Notes under the pieces: model-generated
What the model saw: the letters and a program-made list of their open reading frames with translations, nothing else
Told to the model about the DNA's origin: nothing
Databases searched by the model: none
In this document: positions 1 through 6,085 of the stretch, one piece after another
How the letters are laid out: the number at the start of each line of letters is the position of its first letter
How positions within the stretch are numbered: the stretch's first letter is position 1
Source of the DNA: Gammaproteobacteria bacterium
GTDB lineage: Bacteria > Pseudomonadota > Gammaproteobacteria > GCA-001735895
Assembly (NCBI GenBank): GCA_003231795.1
Contig: QIJI01000393.1
Span: 1-11,118 of the forward strand
Direction of reading: 5' to 3'
DNA: 11,118 bases
Made by a program: the position numbers and the translations under genes

Positions 1-750
1 GTGGAGGCAATCGAGGGTGCTTTGTGATACCCGGGTTAGAGCTGTGTTCAGAGCATCGACGTATTCACCGCAATCGTCGGGGTGGTGTCTGGAACGAGGA
101 ATAACAAACGGCAGTCCCCCGGTTTCGGCACTGACTGCGATCGTTCTGACTCCTGCGACCCGTTCCGGCATCGCGTCGCGGGCGAGTTGCAGGCTGACGC
201 AGTCAATCGCAGCCACCTGGGCACTGCCTTTTGCAACGGCTTCAATGCTTTGCCAGTGCCCGCCACTGATATCAACCCGATTGAAAAAACCGGGTGCGGC
301 TCCAATTTTAGCAAGTGCGTGTCGTAATACATTCATGCCGCTATTGGAGTCGATGTGATTGATAGCAACGGTTGTGCCGCGACAGTCGTCGAGACCTTGA
401 ATTGAAGCGTCATTTGCGACAATTATCTGGCTCGAGTAAAGCTTGCTGTCACAGCCATCGACGTCGAACACCGGAACGCAAAATGGTAGCAACTGGTCTT
501 GCAGGCTGGTCATTAGCGGGTAACCGCAGGTATGACCGAAAAAAAGAGCCGGGTCACGCAGCACGTCTTCGGCACCATCAAATACCAGTTGCGGCGAGAC
601 CCTGGACTGGTGCTTGATCAATGTGAAAAATTGATCGAATATTTGTTGCCATGCCTGCTGTAATAGAGCATTGGTGGCGTACATTCCGCAGGCAATAAAT
701 TTTGCTGAACCCATTTTCGCTAAATCCATGGTATCGAACATTATCCGCAT
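1..750 (-). CDS. PhnD-like substrate-binding protein, cytosolic type, C-terminus cut by window edge
   Basis: The reverse strand is open without a stop from about 750 to base 1, giving 243-250 visible residues; the C-terminus lies beyond the left edge. Family-like landmarks are a FGHTCGYPL stretch, GC-(D)SKLYSSQIIV, a CRGTTVAIN segment followed by DSNSGMNVLR, and a late GGLPFVIP segment. Together these match the phosphate/phosphite/phosphonate-type (PhnD/SsuA-like) binding-protein fold. The N-terminus (FIACGMYATNALLQQAW) has no hydrophobic signal peptide and no lipobox, so the protein as read would stay in the cytoplasm, and no permease or ATPase gene is next to it. In-frame ATG starts lie at 750, 741, 729 and 714; an in-frame TAG lies just upstream of 750, and none of the starts has a convincing ribosome binding site, so the start is uncertain. 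It is divergent from the MttB-family gene and may share its control region. The ligand is unknown; phosphonate should not be assumed. Confidence 0.8.
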   Translation of the reverse strand, partial: MRIMFDTMDLAKMGSAKFIACGMYATNALLQQAWQQIFDQFFTLIKHQSRVSPQLVFDGAEDVLRDPALFFGHTCGYPLMTSLQDQLLPFCVPVFDVDGCDSKLYSSQIIVANDASIQGLDDCRGTTVAINHIDSNSGMNVLRHALAKIGAAPGFFNRVDISGGHWQSIEAVAKGSAQVAAIDCVSLQLARDAMPERVAGVRTIAVSAETGGLPFVIPRSRHHPDDCGEYVDALNTALTRVSQSTLDCLH

Positions 751-806
751 AACGGACTAAAAACCAGAATCATTTAGGCCCGGTTGCCTGCCAGTAGAAT
801 CGAGTT

Positions 807-843
807 TGTTTATTAAAGTAAACATAAGTGTTTTATAAAAACA
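807..843. promoter_or_regulatory. Tandem palindromes, candidate operator
   Basis: Two inverted repeats lie side by side. The first, at 807-824, is TGTTTA-ttaaag-TAAACA. The second, at 829-843, is TGTTTT-ata-AAAACA. Their centres are about 20.5 bp apart, close to two helical turns, so two dimers could bind the same DNA face. The pair ends 13 bp before the candidate -35 element at 857. That placement fits activator or repressor sites for the MttB-family gene. Which protein binds is not known; the HTH regulator at 2429-3274 is the nearest candidate. Confidence 0.45.
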
Positions 844-856
844 ACATTGACATAGA

Positions 857-885
857 TAGACAAAATTGATCGATTAAAATAATAT
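857..885 (+). promoter_or_regulatory. Candidate sigma70 promoter of the MttB-family gene
   Basis: TAGACA (857-862) and TAATAT (880-885) are separated by 17 bp, which would place transcription start near 892, about 20 nt before the ATG at 912. A perfect TTGACA at 847-852 is also present, but it is 22 bp from the nearest alternative -10 (TAAAAT, 875-880). The region is AT-rich, so chance matches are likely. Confidence 0.35.
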
Positions 886-911
886 TGTTCGTCCATTCAC
901 AGGAGCCCGAG

Positions 912-2432
912 ATGAGTAGAAGACGTGCTCGAAAACGCGATCAGGTTGTGGTCAAGCCGGTTAGCCGCAAACTGGATCAATTGTTCAATCCTTATAGTCC
1001 GATTGAAGCGCTGGATTCGCAAGCACTGGATAGAATTCATGATGCTTCGATGCAGATACTGGAAGATATCGGGCTGGAAATTCTGAATGAAAGGGCGCTG
1101 GGTTTGTACGAACAGGACGGGGCCAGGGTCGACTGGGATTTACAACGCGTTTATCTTGATCGAAACAAGTTGATGCAACGTATTAGTACGGTGCCCTCTG
1201 AATTCAAGCTGCATGCGCGCAATCCTGAGCGAAATCGTCTCATCGGACGTAATGCAATCAACTTTACCACCGTCGCCAGTGCCCCCAACAGTTCCGATCT
1301 CGAAGGAGGGCGCCGCAGCGGAAATTTTGAAGATTACTGTAATTTTATTCGACTCGCGCAAAGTTACGATGTCATCGATTTTTTTAGCGGTTACCCGGTC
1401 GAGCCCATTGATATTCACCCGGACACCCGTCACCTCGATGCCAGCCTGGCGGCTTATACCCTGAGCGATCGGGCATTTGCGCTTTACTGCCTCGGTGGCG
1501 GACGTGTTCTTGACGGGATCACCATGGCAGCGATGGCGCGCGGCATCGATCTGGAAACGATCAAGTCCGAACCCAGTGTTACTACCGTGGTGAATACCAA
1601 CTCGCCCTTGCGCGTCGACGGGTCGATGCTCGATGGACTGGTCGAGATGGCGGAGTATGGTCAGCCCGTCATGGTGACACCTTTTACGCTGTCCGGTGCG
1701 ATGTGCCCGATTACCATTGCCGGAGCGCTGGCGCAGCAAAACGCAGAAGCGCTGGGCGTGATTTCGCTGTCACAAATTGTCAACCCGGGCACCCCCATGG
1801 TCTATGGAGGATTTACGTCAAATGCCGATATGCGCAGCGGCGCGCCCGCTTTTGGCACCCCGGAATATACCCGCGCAGCCTGGGCCAGCGGGCAACTGGC
1901 ACGTCGCTACGGGCTACCGTTTCGTTCTTCCAACACCAATGCATCAAACTGCGTCGATGCCCAGGCCGCGTGGGAATCGCAGATGTCATTGTGGGGTGCA
2001 ATCATGGGGCATGCGCAGGTAATCAAGCACGCCGCCGGCTGGCTCGAAGGTGGACTATGCGCTTCGTTCGAAAAATTTATCATCGACATCGATATGTTGC
2101 AAATGATGCGTGAAACGCTAACACCGCTAAAAGTTGACGATTCTACTCTGGCGCTGGATGCGATACGCGAAGCCGGGCACGGCGGACACTTTTTTGGCAC
2201 CGCGCATACGATGGCCAATTACACCACCGCGTTTTACGAACCTATCGTATCGGACTGGAGCAACTTCGAGACCTGGCAAGAAAAAGGCAGCAAAACGGCA
2301 TACGAGCGCGCCAACGAGGTTTATCGCCAGGCATTGAAAGACTATCAGGAACCTGATCTCGATTCGGGTATACGCCAGTCGCTGGAAGACTATGTGGCTG
2401 AGCGCAGGCAACAACTGGGGCAAAGTGGATGA
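912..2432 (+). CDS. Trimethylamine methyltransferase (MttB) family protein, non-pyrrolysine type
   Basis: This 506-residue protein fits the MttB/COG5598 family, whose members demethylate small methylated amines by passing the methyl group to a corrinoid protein. Supporting features are the basic start MSRRRARKR, a helical N-terminal region (about residues 30-90), and the conserved barrel segments VVNTNSPLRVDGSMLDGL (228-245), VYGGFTSNADMRSGAPAFGTPE (297-318) and NTNASNCVDAQAAWESQMSLW (341-361). The ATG at 912 is preferred over an upstream TTG at 885 because AGGAG at 901-905 sits 6 nt before it. The frame has no internal amber codon, so pyrrolysine, essential in the methanogen trimethylamine enzymes, is absent; known non-pyrrolysine relatives include the glycine betaine methyltransferase MtgB. 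No corrinoid protein gene or corrinoid-reactivation gene is in the window. The stop overlaps the next gene by 4 nt. The family assignment is firm; the substrate (glycine betaine, another betaine, or other) is not. Confidence 0.9.
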   Translation: MSRRRARKRDQVVVKPVSRKLDQLFNPYSPIEALDSQALDRIHDASMQILEDIGLEILNERALGLYEQDGARVDWDLQRVYLDRNKLMQRISTVPSEFKLHARNPERNRLIGRNAINFTTVASAPNSSDLEGGRRSGNFEDYCNFIRLAQSYDVIDFFSGYPVEPIDIHPDTRHLDASLAAYTLSDRAFALYCLGGGRVLDGITMAAMARGIDLETIKSEPSVTTVVNTNSPLRVDGSMLDGLVEMAEYGQPVMVTPFTLSGAMCPITIAGALAQQNAEALGVISLSQIVNPGTPMVYGGFTSNADMRSGAPAFGTPEYTRAAWASGQLARRYGLPFRSSNTNASNCVDAQAAWESQMSLWGAIMGHAQVIKHAAGWLEGGLCASFEKFIIDIDMLQMMRETLTPLKVDDSTLALDAIREAGHGGHFFGTAHTMANYTTAFYEPIVSDWSNFETWQEKGSKTAYERANEVYRQALKDYQEPDLDSGIRQSLEDYVAERRQQLGQSG

Positions 2433-3274
2433 AACTTCAGGAACGCGTACTGCTATTTCAAAATCGCTTGCAACAGGTTATCAATCACAGTGGCTTGAAT
2501 CGGTCGGCCTTTGCGTTGTCGATCAAGGTTGATCGGTCGACGCTGTCGCAGTTGCTTGCGGTGGAAAATGTACGCCTCCCGCGCGCTGATACGGTGGCGT
2601 CGATTGCCGAAGTTCACCAGGTCAGTATCGACTGGCTACTGGGTCTGACCCAGGACGGCTCGATGGCTGCCGATATCCTGTCAGATGCATTCCAGGTCGA
2701 CTCTTACACTGCGACCATGTTCGAAAAAAATCTCGAATGGCATCGCGAAGCCAGCGGTTACAAAATTCGATATGTTCCAACCACGATACCGGAATTGATG
2801 AAAACCGAAGCGGTTGCCGAGTATGAATTTAACCGCTACGGAACGGGTAAGGTCGATCAATCCGTGCGTGATAACCATTTGCTGTTACTGCAGCAGCGTC
2901 ATCCCGGCAGCGAGCTCGAAACCTGCATGCCGGTTCAACATCTTGAGGCATTTGCCAATGGCCAGGGAATATGGGAAGGGCTGGGTTTATCAGACCGACG
3001 TGAGCAATTGCGGCGAATGATCGATCTCAACAACGAGCTTTATCCAGGGTTCCGCTGGTTCCTGTACGATGGGAAACAAACTTATTCCTCCTCGTTTACC
3101 ATCTTTGGGCCGATGCGGGTATCGTTGTTCCTGGGTCATTTATATATTGTCGTAAACAGTATCGATCACATCCGCAAATTAACCGATCGCTTCGATGACC
3201 TGATTCGAATTGCGACCGTGCACCCCCACGAAATATCGAAATTTTTGCAGGAACTGCTGGATAACTGCGATTAG
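2429..3274 (+). CDS. XRE-type helix-turn-helix transcriptional regulator
   Basis: This is a 281-residue protein. Residues about 5-75 form an XRE/Cro-CI-like DNA-binding domain: the helix-turn-helix lies near 21-43 (SGLNRSAFALSIKVDRSTLS), followed by the usual RLPRADTVASIAEVHQVSIDWLLGL ending. Residues about 85-281 form a larger domain that I do not recognise; it has a mixed alpha/beta look, no membrane segment and no obvious enzyme motif, and may sense a ligand. The ATG overlaps the stop of the MttB-family gene as ATGA (2429-2432), with GGGG at 2417-2420 as a modest ribosome binding site, so the two are probably translationally coupled. Such coupling points to a local regulator of the methyltransferase and perhaps of the flanking oxidoreductase and binding-protein genes. 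The family call is sound; the target and ligand are inferred only from position. Confidence 0.82.
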   Translation: MKLQERVLLFQNRLQQVINHSGLNRSAFALSIKVDRSTLSQLLAVENVRLPRADTVASIAEVHQVSIDWLLGLTQDGSMAADILSDAFQVDSYTATMFEKNLEWHREASGYKIRYVPTTIPELMKTEAVAEYEFNRYGTGKVDQSVRDNHLLLLQQRHPGSELETCMPVQHLEAFANGQGIWEGLGLSDRREQLRRMIDLNNELYPGFRWFLYDGKQTYSSSFTIFGPMRVSLFLGHLYIVVNSIDHIRKLTDRFDDLIRIATVHPHEISKFLQELLDNCD

Positions 3275-3444
3275 GGGTGAACAGGATCGATGATGTTTGA
3301 AACTTCAATGCCTTTTTTGGTGGCTTATAAGTCATTGAAAATTAAGAGAAAATATAGAACAAGGTTTTTGTTTTTTCGCCCACTGACAATTCAGGATGAG
3401 TTGTGCAGAGGTTTCCTAAAAGCTGATTTTAAGGTGGAATAGTC
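3275..3444. other. Intergenic region before the FAD/GcvT gene
   Basis: This 170-bp AT-rich gap shows no strong promoter. TTGAAA (3335-3340) and TATAGA (3353-3358) are only 12 bp apart, too close for a normal sigma70 pair. A weak inverted repeat, AACAA-ggttt-TTGTT, lies at 3358-3372. No hairpin plus T-run terminator was seen, so the oxidoreductase gene could be read through from the upstream genes or have its own unrecognised promoter. Confidence 0.4.
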
Positions 3445-5862
3445 ATGAAAGATCATGCCCAGGTAGTCGTTATAGGCGGAGGTGTTGTCGGCTGCAGTGT
3501 TATTTATCACCTGACAAAACTCGGAATGCTGGATGTCGTGCTGATCGAGCGTTCGGAACTGACCTCGGGTTCGACCTGGCATGCGGCCGGGGGGTTTCAC
3601 ACTCTGAACGCCGATACCAATATGGCGGCCTTGCAGGGGTATACCATCCGGCTTTACCGCGAGCTTGAAGAAATTACCGGTCTATCCTGTAGCCTGCATC
3701 ATGTCGGTGGCATTACCCTGGCTGAAACGCCTGAACGACTCGACTTTCTCAAATCGGCACGCGCCATGCATCGCCATATGGGACTCGATACGGAACTGAT
3801 CACGCCCGAGGAAATTCGCAAACTGAGTCCGATTACCAATACCGACGGAGTGCTCGGTGCATTGTACGATCCGCTCGATGGCCACCTCGATCCGTCGGGA
3901 ACCACCCACGCCTATGCCAGGGCGGCGCAGATGCAGGGCGCCGAGATTGTCCTGAGAAACCGGGTTCTGGAAACCCGCCAGCGCGCGGATGGTGGCTGGG
4001 ATGTGGTTACCGAGCAGGGCACTATCGTGGCCGAGCATCTGGTTAACGCGGCTGGCTTGTGGGCGCGAGAAGTCGGTGCCATGGCGGGTGTTTACCTGCC
4101 GTTGCATCCGATGGAACATCAGTATTTTGCAACCGACACCATCCCCGAGGTGGTTGAGCACGACCAGGAACTGCCCCATGTCATGGATCCGCAGGGTGAG
4201 AGTTACCTGCGCCAGGAAGGCAAGGGGCTAGTGATCGGTTTTTATGAACAGAACTGCGTTCCCTGGGCAGTCGACGGGACGCGCTGGGATTTCGGGCATG
4301 AATTGCTGGATGAAAATCTGGATCGCATCGGTGATGCGATGGAATTTGCGTTCAAACGCTATCCGGTGCTGGCCGAAGCGGGAATCAAAACTATTGTCAA
4401 TGGCCCGTTTACCTTCGCCCCGGACGGGAATCCACTGGTTGGACCCGTGCCGGGACTTCGTAATTACTGGTCGGCCTGTGCAGTGATGGCCGGTTTCAGT
4501 CAGGGCGGGGGTGTCGGCCTGACGCTGGCCGAGTGGATTGTTGAAGGCGAAGCCTCACGCGATGTGTTTGCGATGGACGTGGCGCGTTTCGGAGATTACT
4601 GCACCCCGTCCTATACCCGTTTAAAGGTAACTGAAAATTACCAGAGGCGATTTACCGTTTCTTATCCCAATGAAGAATTACCAGCAGCAAGACCTCTCGA
4701 TACCACCCCCGCCTACGGTATCTGGAAAGCGCAAAATGCGGTGTTCGGCGAAATGTATGGCATGGAGCATGTCAACTATATAGCACCGCCTGGCATAGAA
4801 CCTTATGAAACGCCGAGTTTCAGGCGATCCAATGCCTTCGATATTGTGGGTGAGGAGGTGCGCGCGGTACGCGAGGCGGTTGGCCTTAACGAAGTGCACA
4901 ATTTCGGCAAGTACGAATTTTCCGGCCCTGGCGCCCATGATTGCCTGGACCGCATCATGGCGGGGAAAATCCCGGCGGTTGGTCGTCTCAGCCTGAATCC
5001 GATGTTGAGTCCAAAGGGTCGAATTATCGGTGATTTCACCATTGCGCGATTGTCACAGGATTGCTTTCAGGTCACCGCATCCTTCGGTGCACAGGCCTAT
5101 CATATGCGCTGGTTTGAACAGCAACTACCCGCGACCGGGGTGACCCTGAAGAATATCTCGAAACAACGTATCGGGTTTCAGATTGCGGGCCCAAAAGCGC
5201 AGGCGTTACTCAGCCGGGTGGCCCGGGCAGATGTGTCTACCGAGGCGTTCCCGTTTCTTTCGGTGCGTGAAATGGACATCGGTCAATGCCAGGCTATTGT
5301 GCAGCGGGTTAGTTATACCGGAGACCGGGGATATGAAATCTATGTACCCTGGTACCATCAGGTTGCCTTGTACCATGTCCTGACCGAGGCAGGCGCCGAT
5401 CTGGGGCTAAGGCCTTTTGGAATGCGTGCGATGATGAGCCTGCGTCTGGACAAGTCTTTCGGCTCCTGGATGCGTGAATACAAACCCGACTATACGCCGC
5501 TTGAAACCGGTCTCGACCGATTTGTCGATTACAACAAAGCGGTCGATTTTATCGGCAAGCAAGCGGCCATAACAGAAAGGGAGCAAGGAGTTAGTCGTAA
5601 GCTCTGTACTTTCGAGCTTGAAGCCAAAGACGCTGACGCCGTAGCCTGGGAACCGATCTGGCATGGGGGTGAAGTGGTCGGCTATGTCACGTCAGGGGGT
5701 TATTCTCATTACGCCCGCAAAAGCATCGCCTTTGGCTTTTTGCCGCTTGAGTTAATTGAACAAGGGCGCGGGGTTGAAATCGAAATCCTGGGTGAGATGA
5801 TTGCGGCGAAACTTTATCACGCACCACTTTTCGATCCTAAAAACGAATATCTTCGAGGTTGA
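3445..5862 (+). CDS. FAD-dependent oxidoreductase/GcvT fusion, dimethylglycine/sarcosine dehydrogenase family
   Basis: This 805-residue protein has the full two-part layout of dimethylglycine and sarcosine dehydrogenases. The N-terminal part (about 5-425) is a DAO-type FAD domain with the dinucleotide motif GGGVVGCS (11-18) and GSTWHAAG (42-49). In characterised mammalian relatives the His of that motif carries covalent flavin; here it is H46. The C-terminal part (about 430-800) is a GcvT-like folate domain with SYTGDRGYEIYVP, the LRLDKSFGSWMREY stretch and VDYNKAVDFIGKQAA, followed by a GcvT C-terminal barrel. Such enzymes oxidise an N-methyl group and transfer the formaldehyde-level carbon to tetrahydrofolate, giving methylene-THF. 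The start is backed by AAGGTGG at 3431-3437, 7 nt before the ATG. No signal peptide is present, so it is cytoplasmic. Its neighbours suggest it follows the MttB-family step on a methylated amine. Substrate assignment (dimethylglycine, sarcosine or an analogue) is inference. Confidence 0.9.
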   Translation: MKDHAQVVVIGGGVVGCSVIYHLTKLGMLDVVLIERSELTSGSTWHAAGGFHTLNADTNMAALQGYTIRLYRELEEITGLSCSLHHVGGITLAETPERLDFLKSARAMHRHMGLDTELITPEEIRKLSPITNTDGVLGALYDPLDGHLDPSGTTHAYARAAQMQGAEIVLRNRVLETRQRADGGWDVVTEQGTIVAEHLVNAAGLWAREVGAMAGVYLPLHPMEHQYFATDTIPEVVEHDQELPHVMDPQGESYLRQEGKGLVIGFYEQNCVPWAVDGTRWDFGHELLDENLDRIGDAMEFAFKRYPVLAEAGIKTIVNGPFTFAPDGNPLVGPVPGLRNYWSACAVMAGFSQGGGVGLTLAEWIVEGEASRDVFAMDVARFGDYCTPSYTRLKVTENYQRRFTVSYPNEELPAARPLDTTPAYGIWKAQNAVFGEMYGMEHVNYIAPPGIEPYETPSFRRSNAFDIVGEEVRAVREAVGLNEVHNFGKYEFSGPGAHDCLDRIMAGKIPAVGRLSLNPMLSPKGRIIGDFTIARLSQDCFQVTASFGAQAYHMRWFEQQLPATGVTLKNISKQRIGFQIAGPKAQALLSRVARADVSTEAFPFLSVREMDIGQCQAIVQRVSYTGDRGYEIYVPWYHQVALYHVLTEAGADLGLRPFGMRAMMSLRLDKSFGSWMREYKPDYTPLETGLDRFVDYNKAVDFIGKQAAITEREQGVSRKLCTFELEAKDADAVAWEPIWHGGEVVGYVTSGGYSHYARKSIAFGFLPLELIEQGRGVEIEILGEMIAAKLYHAPLFDPKNEYLRG

Positions 5863-5882
5863 TCTTTTCTAGTCATAGCCTT

Positions 5883-5913
5883 TCGCTAAGCGAGATTACC
5901 GATATCTATATCG
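5883..5913. repeat. Two small inverted repeats after the FAD/GcvT gene
   Basis: TCGCT-a-AGCGA (5883-5893) and CGATAT-ct-ATATCG (5900-5913) follow the stop codon by about 20 nt. They could form short hairpins that protect the 3' end of the message. No T-run follows, so neither is a standard intrinsic terminator. Confidence 0.3.
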
Positions 5914-5930
5914 TTGAATAGATTATTGAT

Positions 5931-5961
5931 TTGGTCGATTGAGAATAATTTCCTGTAAAAT
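5931..5961 (+). promoter_or_regulatory. Candidate promoter for the antiporter gene
   Basis: TTGGTC (5931-5936) and TGTAAA (5954-5959) are 17 bp apart; TAAAAT (5956-5961) is an overlapping alternative -10 at 19 bp. Transcription would start near 5967, leaving a leader of about 119 nt before the ATG at 6086. The match is moderate. Confidence 0.35.
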
Positions 5962-5966
5962 CTAGA

Positions 5967-6085
5967 GAACAAGCAAGGGCAGGTGCATGTTTATGAATTG
6001 TCAGGGGCAGGTTCGACCCTGTAGTTCGCGATAGCTCACACCTGCGTTTTCAAAAAACTGTTTTTATTTTGATTGGATAATTGAC
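5967..6085 (+). ncRNA. Structured leader of the antiporter gene, possible cis-regulatory RNA
   Basis: GCAGGTG (5979-5985) can pair over 7 bp with CACCTGC (6039-6045), closing a domain that contains a second stem, CAGGG (6002-6006) with CCCTG (6017-6021). The octamer GGGCAGGT occurs twice, at 5977-5984 and 6005-6012. The second copy offers GCAGGT (6007-6012) as a 6-bp alternative partner for ACCTGC (6040-6045), so two exclusive folds are possible. A short reading frame lies inside the same stretch. It matches no riboswitch class that I recognise. The pairing is visible in the sequence; the switching is inference. Confidence 0.4.
5987..6034 (+). CDS. Possible 15-residue leader peptide
   Basis: ATG at 5987 opens a 15-codon frame, MFMNCQGQVRPCSSR, ending in TAG at 6032-6034. 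AAGGG at 5975-5979 gives it a ribosome binding site with 7-nt spacing, better than that of the antiporter gene itself. The frame spans the second GGGCAGGT copy and the inner hairpin, and its ribosome binding site touches the first copy. A translating ribosome would therefore block both left-hand pairing arms. Two Cys and two Arg codons are present, but no run of one amino acid as in classical attenuators. It may be a chance frame. Confidence 0.3.
   Translation: MFMNCQGQVRPCSSR

Larger units (their letters stand above)
751..911. promoter_or_regulatory. AT-rich divergent control region
   Basis: This stretch of about 160 bp separates the minus-strand binding-protein gene from the plus-strand MttB-family gene. 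It is clearly more AT-rich than its flanks from about 800 onward and holds two palindromes and a plausible sigma70 promoter, listed separately. No convincing minus-strand promoter was found. The arrangement would let one regulator, perhaps the HTH protein encoded downstream, act on both directions; that is inference. Confidence 0.55.

Noticed and set aside
17..358. Plus-strand 113-codon open frame
   Set aside because: It lies antisense to the PhnD-like gene, whose reverse-strand frame is longer, continuous and has recognisable family segments. The plus-strand translation is low in complexity and unlike any known family.
885..911. Upstream TTG start for the MttB-family gene
   Set aside because: The ATG at 912 has AGGAG at ideal spacing, whereas the TTG has no ribosome binding site and would overlap the candidate -10 element.
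1140..1739. Minus-strand 199-codon open frame inside the MttB-family gene
   Set aside because: It is a shadow of the strongly conserved plus-strand gene; the His/Arg-rich translation shows no domain and no ribosome binding site was found.
3682..4179. Minus-strand 165-codon open frame inside the FAD/GcvT gene
   Set aside because: It is fully contained in a well-supported gene and has no recognisable motif.
5978..6045. Fragments resembling tmRNA (GGTGCATG, GGTTCGACC)
   Set aside because: The region is too short for tmRNA, and no tRNA-like acceptor stem, CCA end or tag frame of the usual kind is present. The strings are probably coincidental.
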